From Diaporthe sp. PMI_573 (taxonomy: Eukaryota; Ascomycota; Sordariomycetes; Diaporthales; Diaporthaceae), in assembly GCA_021399435.1 (NCBI GenBank), contig JAJTUP010000044.1, forward strand, positions 248,001-312,000: DNA of 64,000 nt, read 5' to 3'. The notes under the pieces were generated by a model, which was given only the letters and a program-made list of their open reading frames with translations, did no database searches and was not told the origin of the DNA. Below are positions 42,282 to 52,200 of the stretch, in pieces. The stretch's first letter is position 1. Every line of letters starts with the position of its first letter. Made by a program: the position numbers and the translations under genes.

Positions 42282-42834
42282 GAGACTATGGGCCTACACG
42301 CCTACTGCGACGCCTCGCATAACGACGATAAGGAGACAAGCAGGTCAACTATCGGGTTTATCATAATGCTGGCAGGCGCCGCTATCAGCTGGTCCTCAAA
42401 GCTGACAACTCCCGTACCGCAATCAACGTGCGAATCAGAGTACTACGCGGCCTGCCTTGTAGCCACAGAGCTGGCTTGGCTGCGTGAATTTCTTACGGAG
42501 TTGAACGAGGAAGAGTGGGTTCGGGAACCCATCATCGTCTATAGTGACAATCAGGCCATGATCGCCGTCGCCAACAAGTGCGAGGTATCTAAAAGGACAA
42601 AGCATGTTATGGCCAAATATCACTATACCCGGGACGAGGTCAAGAAGGGCAACCTGGCTTTTGAATACGTCCCATCGCAGGATAATGTAGCCGACCTTCT
42701 AACGAAGCCACTGGATCGAGACACAATGGATCGGCTACTGATCAGAGCGGGCATGGAATGGAATGACGCCGACGAGCGCCTTAGAGTGCCTAGGAAGCCA
42801 CCGTCACTTGGGAGCGACGTGGCTTCGGAGGGAG
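42282..42834 (+). pseudogene. Copia RNase H, 5'-truncated
   Basis: Encodes the C-terminal RNase H of a Copia polyprotein: HAYCDASHNDDKETSRSTIG (first Asp), WSSKLTTPVPQSTCESEYYA (Glu), VYSDNQAMIAVANKCEVSKR (Asp) and NVADLLTKPLDRDTMDRLL (final Asp region). Upstream protease, integrase and reverse transcriptase are missing. The frame continues into the LTR at 42835. It belongs to the family of the TGTTGGAAGG LTRs. Confidence 0.85.
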
Positions 42835-42999
42835 TGTTGGAAGGCAGCACTTCGGGCCCGTCGGAGGCCCGGTGAGGGGCACCGTAGTATCGGCGAAAGG
42901 CACCGCAGCACCGCTCAGGCCAGCGTGCATCGAGATCCATGAGGGATTGGCAGGTCAGGTTATAAGATGGGTGGCTAGACGCACTGGAATCACAATGTA
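42835..42999 (+). repeat. 3' LTR of the truncated Copia element
   Basis: Begins TGTTGGAAGGCAGCACTTCG directly after the RNase H region and ends ...GGAATCACAATGTA. Compared with 36803-37006 it lacks 39 bp between two GCTCAGGCC repeats. On its right it cuts the minus-strand membrane-protein gene. Confidence 0.8.
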
Positions 43000-43855
43000 G
43001 TTAGGCATCGCAACATAGCACGGAATGTTCAGATCCTGATCTGCCCTCAAGCAATCTTTGCCCAGCATTTTCCCCTGACCTCTCGACAATTAGCTTTTTT
43101 CCCCCCGTAGATCACACAGCATACTTACCAGTGAGAACCAGCGGTGATGGTTGATGCGCAATGTGAACCACACAATCAGGAGAATCAGGAGAATCAGGAG
43201 GTGCAGGACGTTGGCCACCAGCGTTCCGACAAGGCAGCCTCGAAGAGCCCGGAGATCCACAGGCGATGCCTCAATTTCTTGTCGACACTGCTTCCAAAGT
43301 GCAAAACACTCCCATGCGGACCACATCCGACAGCCGAAAATCGTGAGCAAGACAAGGACCTTCGCCCCAACTGGACTCAGTCGGCTTAGTGGGACACTTC
43401 CAACAAGGAGGCCAAGAACTACCTTGTCACACGTAATTGCAGCGATCTTGCATTTCGGCCCTGTATCGGCCCATATACGGGTCCACCAAAACCGCTGACA
43501 AAATCAGTTCAAATTTCAAATCTCTGGTGAAGCGACATACCTCGCCCGATAGAGTAAAGTAGAGTCCGAAGTGTATGACGTATAAGTCGAGGCCCGGTTT
43601 GACGTATCTCGGTGCAAGAAGGAGAAGCACAACACTAGGAATGACTGCCGCTATACACCCGAACACAAAAAGATAGAGGAAGGCGCGGGAATCTTGCAGC
43701 AAGGGCGATCTCTGGCCTGAGACTTTGCGTTTCTTGCGCCTTGTGAGTAGCACGGCAAGGATGTGGAGTGCTGTCAAGAGATGAGCCAACGCAAATACAA
43801 GAATATAGGAGATACGCCATCTTATGGAGCCTTCCTGCAATGTGATGTTGTTCAT
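42955..43855 (-). pseudogene. Multi-pass membrane protein gene, 3' end replaced by LTR
   Basis: Exon 1 43855-43541, intron 43540-43495 (46 nt, GTATGT...GTCAG), exon 2 43494-43129, intron 43128-43075 (54 nt, GTAAGT, branch GCTAAT, GTCAG), exon 3 from 43074. The two splices keep the frame. About 250 residues are original: hydrophobic segments include ISYILVFALAHLLTALHILA, LYLFVFGCIAAVIPSVVLLL, YVIHFGLYFTLSG, VLGLLVGSVPL, VLVLLTIFGC and LVANVLHLLILLILLIVWFT, so at least five or six spans. Exon 3 reads into the Copia LTR at 42999 and stops at 42955. I do not recognise the family with confidence. Small polytopic proteins of this size include terpene cyclases and GPCR-like or RTA-like proteins. Confidence 0.6.
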
Positions 43856-44099
43856 TTTGAGCTGTTGTTTTTGCTGGCTGGAACGGCTGCGTTCAAATGG
43901 TGTGATGCGGGTAAGTTGAAAGGCAGAGTGGGGTGGTGTTTCGCTGAGAAGGTAAGAAAGACAGCATTTACATCAATATTGCAGAGCGAGAAGGGGGTCC
44001 GGTTAATAAGCATTGAGACGCAGTCCTCAACCAGGGGTGCATAAGCAACTGGTTCAAGGCTATGCTTTGTAAGGAGGCCCTGCCCTGCAAGAATCCAAA

Positions 44100-44345
44100 T
44101 GAGGGAGGTAGGGGTTTGACGATCCCATGCTCAAGGTTGTATTCTCAGAATAAACGTGGCCCGGGGGGAAGGTGTGCCAGGACAGTTGGGCCCAGTTACC
44201 CGGCGTTTGTCACTTTCTTTTCGCTTCTCTGCTTGGTCTCAGCTTTGCCTGTCCTTCTTATCTGTCACTCTCCCTTTTCTGCACCCTTGACCCATCACAT
44301 ATTCAAAGTTGCACCTGCCTGGTGGTTGCGCACTGAGGCCTATCC
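44100..44345 (+). repeat. Direct duplication, copy 1
   Basis: Diverged copy of 44585-44795: shared are AAGGTTGTATTCT, GGCCCGGGGGG, GACAGTTGGG, CTTCTCTGCTT-GTCTCAGCTT-GCCT and CCCTTGACCCATCA, in the same order. It looks like a duplicated promoter or leader region. Confidence 0.65.
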
Positions 44346-44584
44346 AGCCCCTTTCATCACCTAATTTTTCACACCTACAACAATAGAACGCGAATACACG
44401 GCAACTACATCTACGCTCTTTATCGATGAAGACTGTCCGTAGCTAATAGGTATTCAATTGGGTATTGAGAATAGAAGGTCCTCCATGGAAACCCACTTTC
44501 GGGAGACGGACCTTGGGTTATGGTGATGATGGCTTGGTCTGCCGAGCCTCTCAAGCCTAATATTGATTCCATACCCTGTAAGTA

Positions 44585-44795
44585 TCCAAATAGGGATACA
44601 AGGTTGTATTCTTGGAACAGGGCCCGGGGGGAGGGTGTAGGGAGAATGAGGACAGTTGGGTACTAATCCCTGGCCTCCTGTCACTTCCTTTTCTGCTTCT
44701 CTGCTTTGTCTCAGCTTCGCCTCTCCTACTTATCCGTCACTCTATCTGCCCCCTTGACCCATCATGTTGCACCTCGTCGACAGCAAGCCCTATAA
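44585..44795 (+). repeat. Direct duplication, copy 2, upstream of the NACHT-type exon
   Basis: See 44100-44345. This copy stands just before the exon at 44856-45055. Confidence 0.65.
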
Positions 44796-44855
44796 TTACT
44801 GACCGCAAATGTACGTTTCTTTAATCCATCTTCAACCATATACTAACAAACTACC

Positions 44856-45055
44856 AAGTCGTCCTAGAGAGGAATCCTGAAGGCACGGACTGTCTGCGCG
44901 ATCTCTTTCTGACCGATCCCTTCGAGAACAAGAACGACCTGAAGCGCAAAAAGGGCACACCTCGAACTTCCCCCATGGCCTTGTGCCGTTTAGTATTCCT
45001 TCCACCCATTGAAAGACGACAGATTGATCGGGTTGATATATCCAGACTAGGATAA
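44856..45055 (+). pseudogene. N-terminal exon of a fungal NACHT/NLR-like gene
   Basis: After an intron-like end (TACTAACAAACTACCAAG) the frame reads ERNPEGTDCLRDLFLTDPFE, NKNDLKRKKGTPRTSP and then stops within 25 codons at 45055. The segment DCLRDLFxTDP followed by KxxLKRKKG is the hallmark linker just before the NACHT domain in many ascomycete NLR-like proteins (family knowledge). The NACHT domain itself does not follow, so this is a truncated or decayed gene start. A second NACHT fragment from a different part of the domain is at 22129-22569. Confidence 0.6.
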
Positions 45056-45640
45056 GGCAGGCTTAAGGTTTAAGCCCTGCTAATTGAGCTTTGCGGGTTT
45101 GGCTGCGAAGTTCTTTTTTCCTTTCTGATAGCTCCAGCAATAGCTTTATAGAGGGCTGTTGGATATTGGTTGAATTTCTTAACCATTTTGACTTCTGTTG
45201 AAGTTAGCTGTGTGCTTGGATGTGGGCTTTGGTGTTAGCTTACTTGGCGAGGATTTTCTTGGGAGTTTGTGGAAAGAGGTGTCGACTGGGACTGCCGCTG
45301 TTGGATTCATTTTAAAGAGGGATTGCGTCGAGACTATTTTAGTCATTGCTGTATGACTGATTGCCCGACTATTATTTGTAGGCGATTATAAGGTTGTATA
45401 TTGTGTGGATAGCTTCTTCGAAGCTCACAAGAGCCATTCTTTTAGATGGTGTTGCGTGGGCTGGCTGGGTGTGACGAGGTCACGTGACCCCCTTTATTGG
45501 GAACGTCTTTCTGTTTATGGAAAGGCGCAGGTGCGTCACGTGGTCTAGCCGGCAGTTGCGTTGATGAAAGAAATCTGAAAAGAACATCAAGAAGGAACCC
45601 CTCTCCGAGAGCGGAGCTCGCCTCATGCTTAAATCAAATT
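45056..45640. other. Stretch without recognisable gene
   Basis: No domain, repeat or RNA gene recognised. Confidence 0.4.
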
Positions 45641-45747
45641 TAAACTGAGCTTCTTCCAAAGCTGACCCGCTTCTTTTTCGGGCCGGGACACTTCTTCTTC
45701 GTTCTTCCGTTGGCCCGGGATTCCTCTTCTTCGGCGGGACGTGTTCT

Positions 45748-45880
45748 GACGACGAGAACTTCGCCGTGGCGCCTGCAAAACATGGTCACGGTGATGCTGA
45801 CGACGAGGACTTCGCCGTGGCGCCTCCCAAACATGGTCACGGCGACGCTGACGACGGGGACTTCGCTGTGTTACTACCAG
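45748..45880 (+). repeat. 51-bp tandem repeat, about 2.6 units
   Basis: The unit starts TGACGACGAGGACTTCGCCG and is exactly 51 bp, or 17 codons. Read on the plus strand it gives DDEDFAVAPPKHGHGDA repeated; the minus strand is also open (APRRSPRRQHHRDHV). The multiple-of-three period suggests a coding origin, but start and end of a gene were not found. Confidence 0.75.
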
Positions 45881-46168
45881 GAATTGGCCTCCTGATCGTG
45901 ATGAGCCGAGTGTCTTCAAAAAGTTGGCACCGAATTGGGTTGTTTTCACGGTCACGATGATAGCAGGCTGTGCTGAGCCGGGAATTTTCATTTGAGAGTA
46001 GAACACCAGCACGGGCAATGGTACCGGCACAGTGGTGCTGCTGATGACGAGTTCTTTATGGAGATATCAGGATTGGGCCTTAAACTATGATTTTCCGGGC
46101 TTAGCTTTGATATGTATCTACAAAGGCATGCGATAAACTACAACCTATGTACACTGGTCCGGATATAC

Positions 46169-46453
46169 TGACATGGCATCGGAATAGTCGATGCGTTCAC
46201 TCAGTTTGCAGGCTTTCCGTGGAAGGATATGCCTCCTGGAGTCTTCGAGATGGGCGTAGAGCGTGCCCGCTTGGCTGGAGGATTTCAATTGTTGAGTATC
46301 CTCACCGAGCTTGTGATGGCACTACCCGATTCTCTTGTGCCGGTTGTGGGTGAGCCAGTGGGACCGGCGTTGAGTCTCATACCTACAGTTCGTCGCCATC
46401 TGGAGCATTGGCAGGTTGAAACCCGGCGAGGCTGCGAATGCTGTGCAGTCTGA
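46169..46453 (+). pseudogene. Unrecognised C-terminal coding fragment
   Basis: After an acceptor-like AATAG the frame reads AFTQFAGFPWKDMPPGVFEM, ERARLAGGFQLLSILTELVM, SLVPVVGEPVGPALSLIPTV and ends ...GCECCAV at 46453, about 88 codons. Composition is that of a real protein; the family is not recognised. It is followed within 80 bp by the pogo/Fot1 fragment. Confidence 0.4.
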
Positions 46454-46627
46454 GAGCCTGATCGTTTAGAAACGCGTCAAGAATGAAATGCGATGCATAG
46501 ATCATAATAATGGCCCTCCGTATTAACGTGAAACACCAACGAGCGGCGCACCCCAACGAACGGCGCGCTTTTCCAGAAACTGTCATGGCCCACCTTCTAA
46601 CCGCGTTTTCTCGCGCCACATCCTAAA

Positions 46628-46801
46628 ATGGGCAAAACAAAAGAATCCACTATTCAGCTTGCTATCCAAGCTCTTCAAAAAGACCCAAAACTAAGCACAA
46701 GACGTGCATCTCGAATATACGCGATACCCGAAACGACCCTCCGCTCCAGAATGGCCGGCCGAACTGCGCGACAAGTCCGGAAACACCACAGTCATCTCTA
46801 G
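46628..46801 (+). pseudogene. pogo/Fot1-type (Tc1-mariner) transposase, N-terminal fragment
   Basis: 57 codons from ATG 46628: KESTIQLAIQALQKDPKLST, RRASRIYAIPETTLRSRMAG and RTARQ. This is the psq-type helix-turn-helix that starts Fot1/pogo transposases. Frame and similarity stop at a TAG at 46801. Upstream, 46528-46562 has the near repeat CAACGAGCGGCGCACCCCAACGAACGGCGCGC-like arrangement (two CAACGARCGGCGC words), plausible as the element's end. The DDE domain is missing, possibly displaced by the neighbouring Helitron region. Confidence 0.8.
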
Positions 46802-46878
46802 CATGGCACTTATGCAGACTATCTGGTTTGGAATACACTGAACTTTTGATTTTGGAACCACTGACCACTATTTCTCAA

Positions 46879-48575
46879 CTAACGCCGCGCACCAGTACGC
46901 TTTCTCCCAGAAGACCTTTCAGATACAGGCCCTTTTCCGCGCCTAGCTCTCTTCTGACCCCGCGTCTCGGGTTCCCCAGTTGCCTGGGTCGCGTCCTCAC
47001 CACCAGCACCACCGGTTATACCACTGGAATCTCCCTCGGTGCCATCCGCGACACCATGAGATTGGGATGGTAAAGGAGCTTCATAGAAGTGATCCGGTGA
47101 ACCCTCTCCTCCAGAGCGCCCATCTCCTGCAATGCTCGATTGCAAAGCAGCATCAGGATCAGCGACGTCGGTCAGTGTCGGATTTCCAGCCTGACCAACC
47201 GCCTTTGAACCACTAGAAGACGCACCCAACTCAGTGCCAAACGAGGGGTCCAATCTTCTCTTCCGCGGCTTCTGTGCACTGGAGCTACCCTCCTGGACTC
47301 GACCAGCCCTCGCAGCGGATGGAGATGATACAGAGGGAGACGGTCCCTGTTTAGCTCCACCGGCAACATCGCCTTCAGTGTTCCTGGTATTCTTCTTAGG
47401 GGTCGTCCTCGTCTTCATATCGCCGAAGGGACTGCCGCCAATACCGGATCCAGAAGGCCCGTCTCTGTTCAAATCAGTAGGGACGATGACCGGGATATAC
47501 ACGCCAGAGGGAACATCCCGAAGCAGCGATGTCTTGAGAAGACCAATCATCTTCCCGATGAAATGAACCACGCGACCCTCTGTTTGGAGGAAGCCTCCTC
47601 TTTTGATCGCTCTGCCCCACCTCGTTTCATGGAGGAAAGTCTCCACACGAGGCCAGTAGAGAAGGACGTGGAAGGGATAATCACCACTTGGTGGGACCTT
47701 TGACCCACCTCCTTGTGCGGGCGGATTCATGTTGAAACGCGTGCTCATTCTCAAAAACCCCATCGCATTGTTCCTTTCCGATATATCCAGCCAAGATGGT
47801 AGGACACCAACATCTTTCCAGGCATACTTGTTCGGATCGCAGATACCGAAACCATGGACGGTCATAGGATGGGTGGGTAGCTCGAGGCTCTTGTCGAAGG
47901 TCCGTCCGGCTCTGTGCGAAAAATGTCAGCACATAGAGCTCGGGCCAAGCGTCGATAGTTGAGGACCAACTTTTGAAGACCGCCATTCACAGGGATGAAA
48001 AATTGAGCAACTGCGGTGGACGAACGGGTCTGACCAGCGGAGATGCGAAAAGAATCATCAGTCACCTGGCGCTTCCATGTGACCCAGTTGGGGTGAAAGC
48101 AGCCTTCAACGTTCCACGTGAAAGGCTTTGCCATATCCATAGTACAATCAGGGGCATAGACTGGAGCGATGACATCAATGTCCCAACTCGAGCCATCGTT
48201 AAGCAAGACCTCGCGTTCTTCACCCTGAACATTGTTGGGCCTGAAGGGAAACTCCAGCCGCAGGTGCCTTGTCTGTGTGAAAAGAACCTTGTTGGTGTTC
48301 CAAAGGTCATCTACCCTACCAATGCGAGTGGGTATAATCATGCGGAGTCCGTAGCTCTTTCGAGATTCAACCGTATCGGAGCCCGAAAGCACTGGGATTT
48401 TGGCGGCAGTTCGTTCCGGCATACGAATGGTTCCTTCGTTGTTGGTGTAGGCATCGGTATCCCCCGCGTCAGAGTCTGCGGCCTCCCACGGGTCTTCATA
48501 GACGAAAGTACCGGTGCTGACAACAGACACGGCATCATCATCGACGCTGACGGGACTGGCAGAACCAACTGGCAT
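46879..48575 (-). CDS. Two-exon gene divergent from the Helitron Rep-helicase
   Basis: Exon 1 48575-47971, intron 47970-47912 (59 nt: GTTGGT, branch GCTGAC, CACAG), exon 2 47911-46879; the splice keeps the frame, 545 residues. The N-part is acidic, then a folded-looking half: SYGLRMIIPTRIGRVDDLWN, TRHLRLEFPFRPNNVQGEER, AKPFTWNVEGCFHPNWVTWK, MTVHGFGICDPNKYAWKDVG and SGVYIPVIVPTDLNRD. The C-terminal 190 residues are Ser/Gly-rich with basic nuclear-signal-like clusters (KPRKRRL, GQKRARRGKG, SGRKRTGARR). No known domain recognised. It shares a 720-bp upstream region with the Helitron gene, so it may be Helitron cargo or an accessory protein. The GTTGGT donor is unusual, so the exact splice is less certain than the gene. 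Confidence 0.65.
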
Positions 48576-49295
48576 GATTCAAAGATTTTGACGGAATATG
48601 GTGCAGCACACAGTATTGCAATAGATTGGGCCGGAAATTGAAATGATCCGGAGAAAGACCATGGGGACGGGGTTGATTCAAATAAAGTAGAAACACAGAC
48701 TTTGCTGCAAGGGTCAGAGCTAGAGCCAGAGTCAAGCGGTGTTGTACAAGCAATTAAGGTTTTCAATATAACCTCAGCCCTCTTACCTCCAATGTTTCGT
48801 GCTCTGTGCCGCAGCGACCACATGATACTAACATCCTCATGCAGCAGGAAATCAAGTCAACCACCACATACCGAGCACAACCAGAGAGAGTAGTACTAAG
48901 CCAATGCGAGGGTTCTTAATACATGCTCTTGCAAAGGATGTTTCGTGTTCCGTGCACCGGCGACGAAATAGGAACACATAACGAACAGTCCAATAACATA
49001 GTTTGGAATCTTGTATATTATTAAGCTCAAATAATGAATGCATTACGCATCAAACATACACGGCAGACAGCCGCAGACCTAGCAGTTATCTCGGCAATAG
49101 AAAACTGATGCCGAGAATGGTAACCCGCGGATATAGAGAGTCGTAGAAGGCCGATTGGAAATACTGCGGAACTATGCTGAGCGGGACACATAGCCGAACA
49201 CAATGGGACGAGGAGATAAACAAATCTTCGAAGCCAGAAGACCGCAATCAAACTTGAAAGTGCACACAACATCGACCTTGAATTTTCTAGTGATC
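48576..49295. promoter_or_regulatory. 720-bp divergent intergenic region
   Basis: Separates the 545-codon gene (minus) and the Helitron gene (plus); it must hold both promoters. No clear TATA box or coding sequence seen. Confidence 0.4.
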
Positions 49296-52200
49296 ATGGC
49301 ACCGAATTCTGATTCAGATTATAATCCCTCTGAACATCAGCCCCTGGGCCGTCCGCGTGGTTCGAAGAACAAACGAAAGAGAAAGTTACATGATACTGCT
49401 CCCCCTCCACGTGCCCGACCACCAAGGAAACCGGATGCGACAGATACCGAGAGATCAGACCTCTTCCGAACAGTCAGCCAGTCCTTACACACCCGCTTTG
49501 CGGAGAAGCAGCTGGACTCCGCGAATTTTGGTTGCTTCTCCCCGATCTCAAGAGCAACACAAGTAGAAACAGCGAAAATTTGCTACGAGAAGAACACCGA
49601 AATCATCAGAGGACTAGATCTGGCAGATACGGTGCAGACGTATTGTTACTGGTGTCAAGTGATGTGCCGTAAGGAAGAGTTGTCTGAGAACCCGTGGCCG
49701 TGGAACAAATACTACGAGAATCTCACGCAGGAGGCCCAAGATCAGATACAGGTTCTCATAGAGTGTAATCAGTGCTTCAGAACTGAACACCTTGGGAATG
49801 GCCTGTTACCATCCGTTCCAACTTGCAAGACGTGCCATACAGCAATGAGTTTTCGACAAATGAATGAGCAACGACATGCAAAGCTTGCGAGACGTGCATC
49901 CTTCCTGCAGCCACATCTCCGCTGCATGCACCGATACCCCCAGGAGCTGATGGACCTGACACCACTTGAAGAGAGGGCCATCAGTATTAACACACCATTC
50001 GGTTTCATAACAAAGCTACGTATGGATCTACAGTTGGTTGGTACAAAGTACAGGAAACATATCAAGGGTCATATCTGTGTCTTTCCTGGTAACATTGATG
50101 ATTTGACAACCAACGTACTACCACGCACTTTGCAATCTACCCTTGAAAATTTTCTCGTTACCTGGAGTGGCAAACAAGAACCGTCAGACAAGGACCTCAG
50201 TATGTATGCGACAATCCGACCGCTGGCAATCAAGAAAGCACTGTTCTGGCTTAAAGCAAACAACCCTGTATATAGCAATATTGTCATAGATACCGAAGAG
50301 CTTTCCAGATGGACACAGACACGAGTTACAGCTGCAATTAGCGCCTGCGCACATCACGCAGAGCCTACTGTGGACGAGGAGATGAACACTGCTCACTACA
50401 CAACGGCTGAGGACCGTGGCGCTACAACTGAGACTGGAGACGTTATGCCAGAAGATCTGGGGATAGGAATCGCAGGAGACGCAGAGACTCAAAGGCACTC
50501 AGACTCATCCAACGCAACAACTAGCATACCAGTCGATGAAAGGGATACAACCTACGAACGTGACTCCTCTGGAATATTCGATACTGAGGGCTCACTCAGA
50601 AGCACCGATATAGACCAGCTTCAATTTGCAGCAAATGCCCTGGGTGCGGCAGTCAGGAGTTCAGCATCAACCAACAGCCAACAAACTGAAGATGATGCAA
50701 CTAGCGATTTGCCTCACGCAAGAGTACAGCTCAAAGCTACTCAGACAGCAACTCCATACATACACGTCCGCCGCGGAAATGAATTTGCAGATACCAACGA
50801 CGTCCAATTCTGGCCCAAGGCATTCCCAACTCTTTTCCCATATGGTGTTGGCGGGGCAAGGATTAGAAAGTTACCCGAGTTAAGAACTCGAGATGAAGAT
50901 AATGCTAAAGATGATCGTCATCTCAAAGACGGGTTTAGCCTACGGTACTGGGCGAAAATCTGTCTACTTCGCCATGGTGGCCGTTTCTCTCGTCATCCCG
51001 TCTTTCAGTTCCTCATCTTCAACACACTTGTCAAACCAAACAATCGACGAGTGAGCATGCAAAAAATGTCCAAAGCCTCATTTCGCCACTTCAAAAGTCG
51101 GTGGCAGTCCCTCACACCAGAACGACTGAAGAACGCGGCTCAAGAGATGGAGAGCACTAAGCAGACAAGGGATGTGGATGTCCAGGAGCTCATGAAGCAG
51201 TTATCATCATTCGGATACTCATTTCCTCTGTCTGCGGAGGCGCGACTACAAATGCGGAAGAAGATCCAGAGCTCTATCATACATTTCGGCCTCCCGGTCC
51301 TTTGGTTCACAATCAATCCGAATGACCTTACCAGTCCCATAAAGAAGTGGCTGAGTATATGCCAGTCTGCCTTGCCAGAGAATATCAGAGACTTGTTTCA
51401 AAACCTTGAAGACAATTATAGGAGGATAAGATTCAGCATTGAGGATCCCGTCAGCGCAGCCCTCTTCTTTCATCAAGAAATCAGCGTTTTTTTCCAGCAC
51501 TTTATCCAAGTCGGCAAACCCTCGAGCCTAGGTAAGGTAAGCCACTACGTTGGTGCAGTCGAGACCAACGAACGCGGCATGCTTCACCTCCACGGCATGA
51601 TCTGGTTGAATGGGAATCTACAGCTTCCACAAATATCCGAAATGTTCGCCCAGGAGCAGTCCGACCCGGAGACCGTAAACTTGAGGGAGGCCCTTAAACG
51701 ACAGATTGAGCGCTGGGCTGACACTGTATTCTGTCAGGTCTTGGACGAGGAGGAAGCGGTACGGGCTGTGATAGAAAAGCCGGATGCCCATACTCCTCTA
51801 GAGGACCTAACAAGTACTGACCCTAATACGGCGTGGGAAGGACTCGTCAGAGATTCTAACCGCATCGCATATACTTCACAACTCCATCGTCACACAGCAA
51901 CCTGTTATAAGTATAAGGCAACCCACTGCCGCTTCGGCGCTCCTTGGACCAAAGAGGACAAGACCAACATTGGGGACGATTGCATACTCAGGCTCGAACG
52001 AAATCACGACCGTGTTGTTACGTACAATAGAGCATTGGCCTCAGCATTCCGACACAACCACGACATATCTTTTATGTACACCAAAGCAAGAAGCATCTCG
52101 TCAATGTATTACATGACCAACTACTCCACCAAGTTTGACCTACCAATGTGGAAGCGTCTTGCTTACGCTGCGCAAGTCCGACAACTTCAACAGACTGAGC

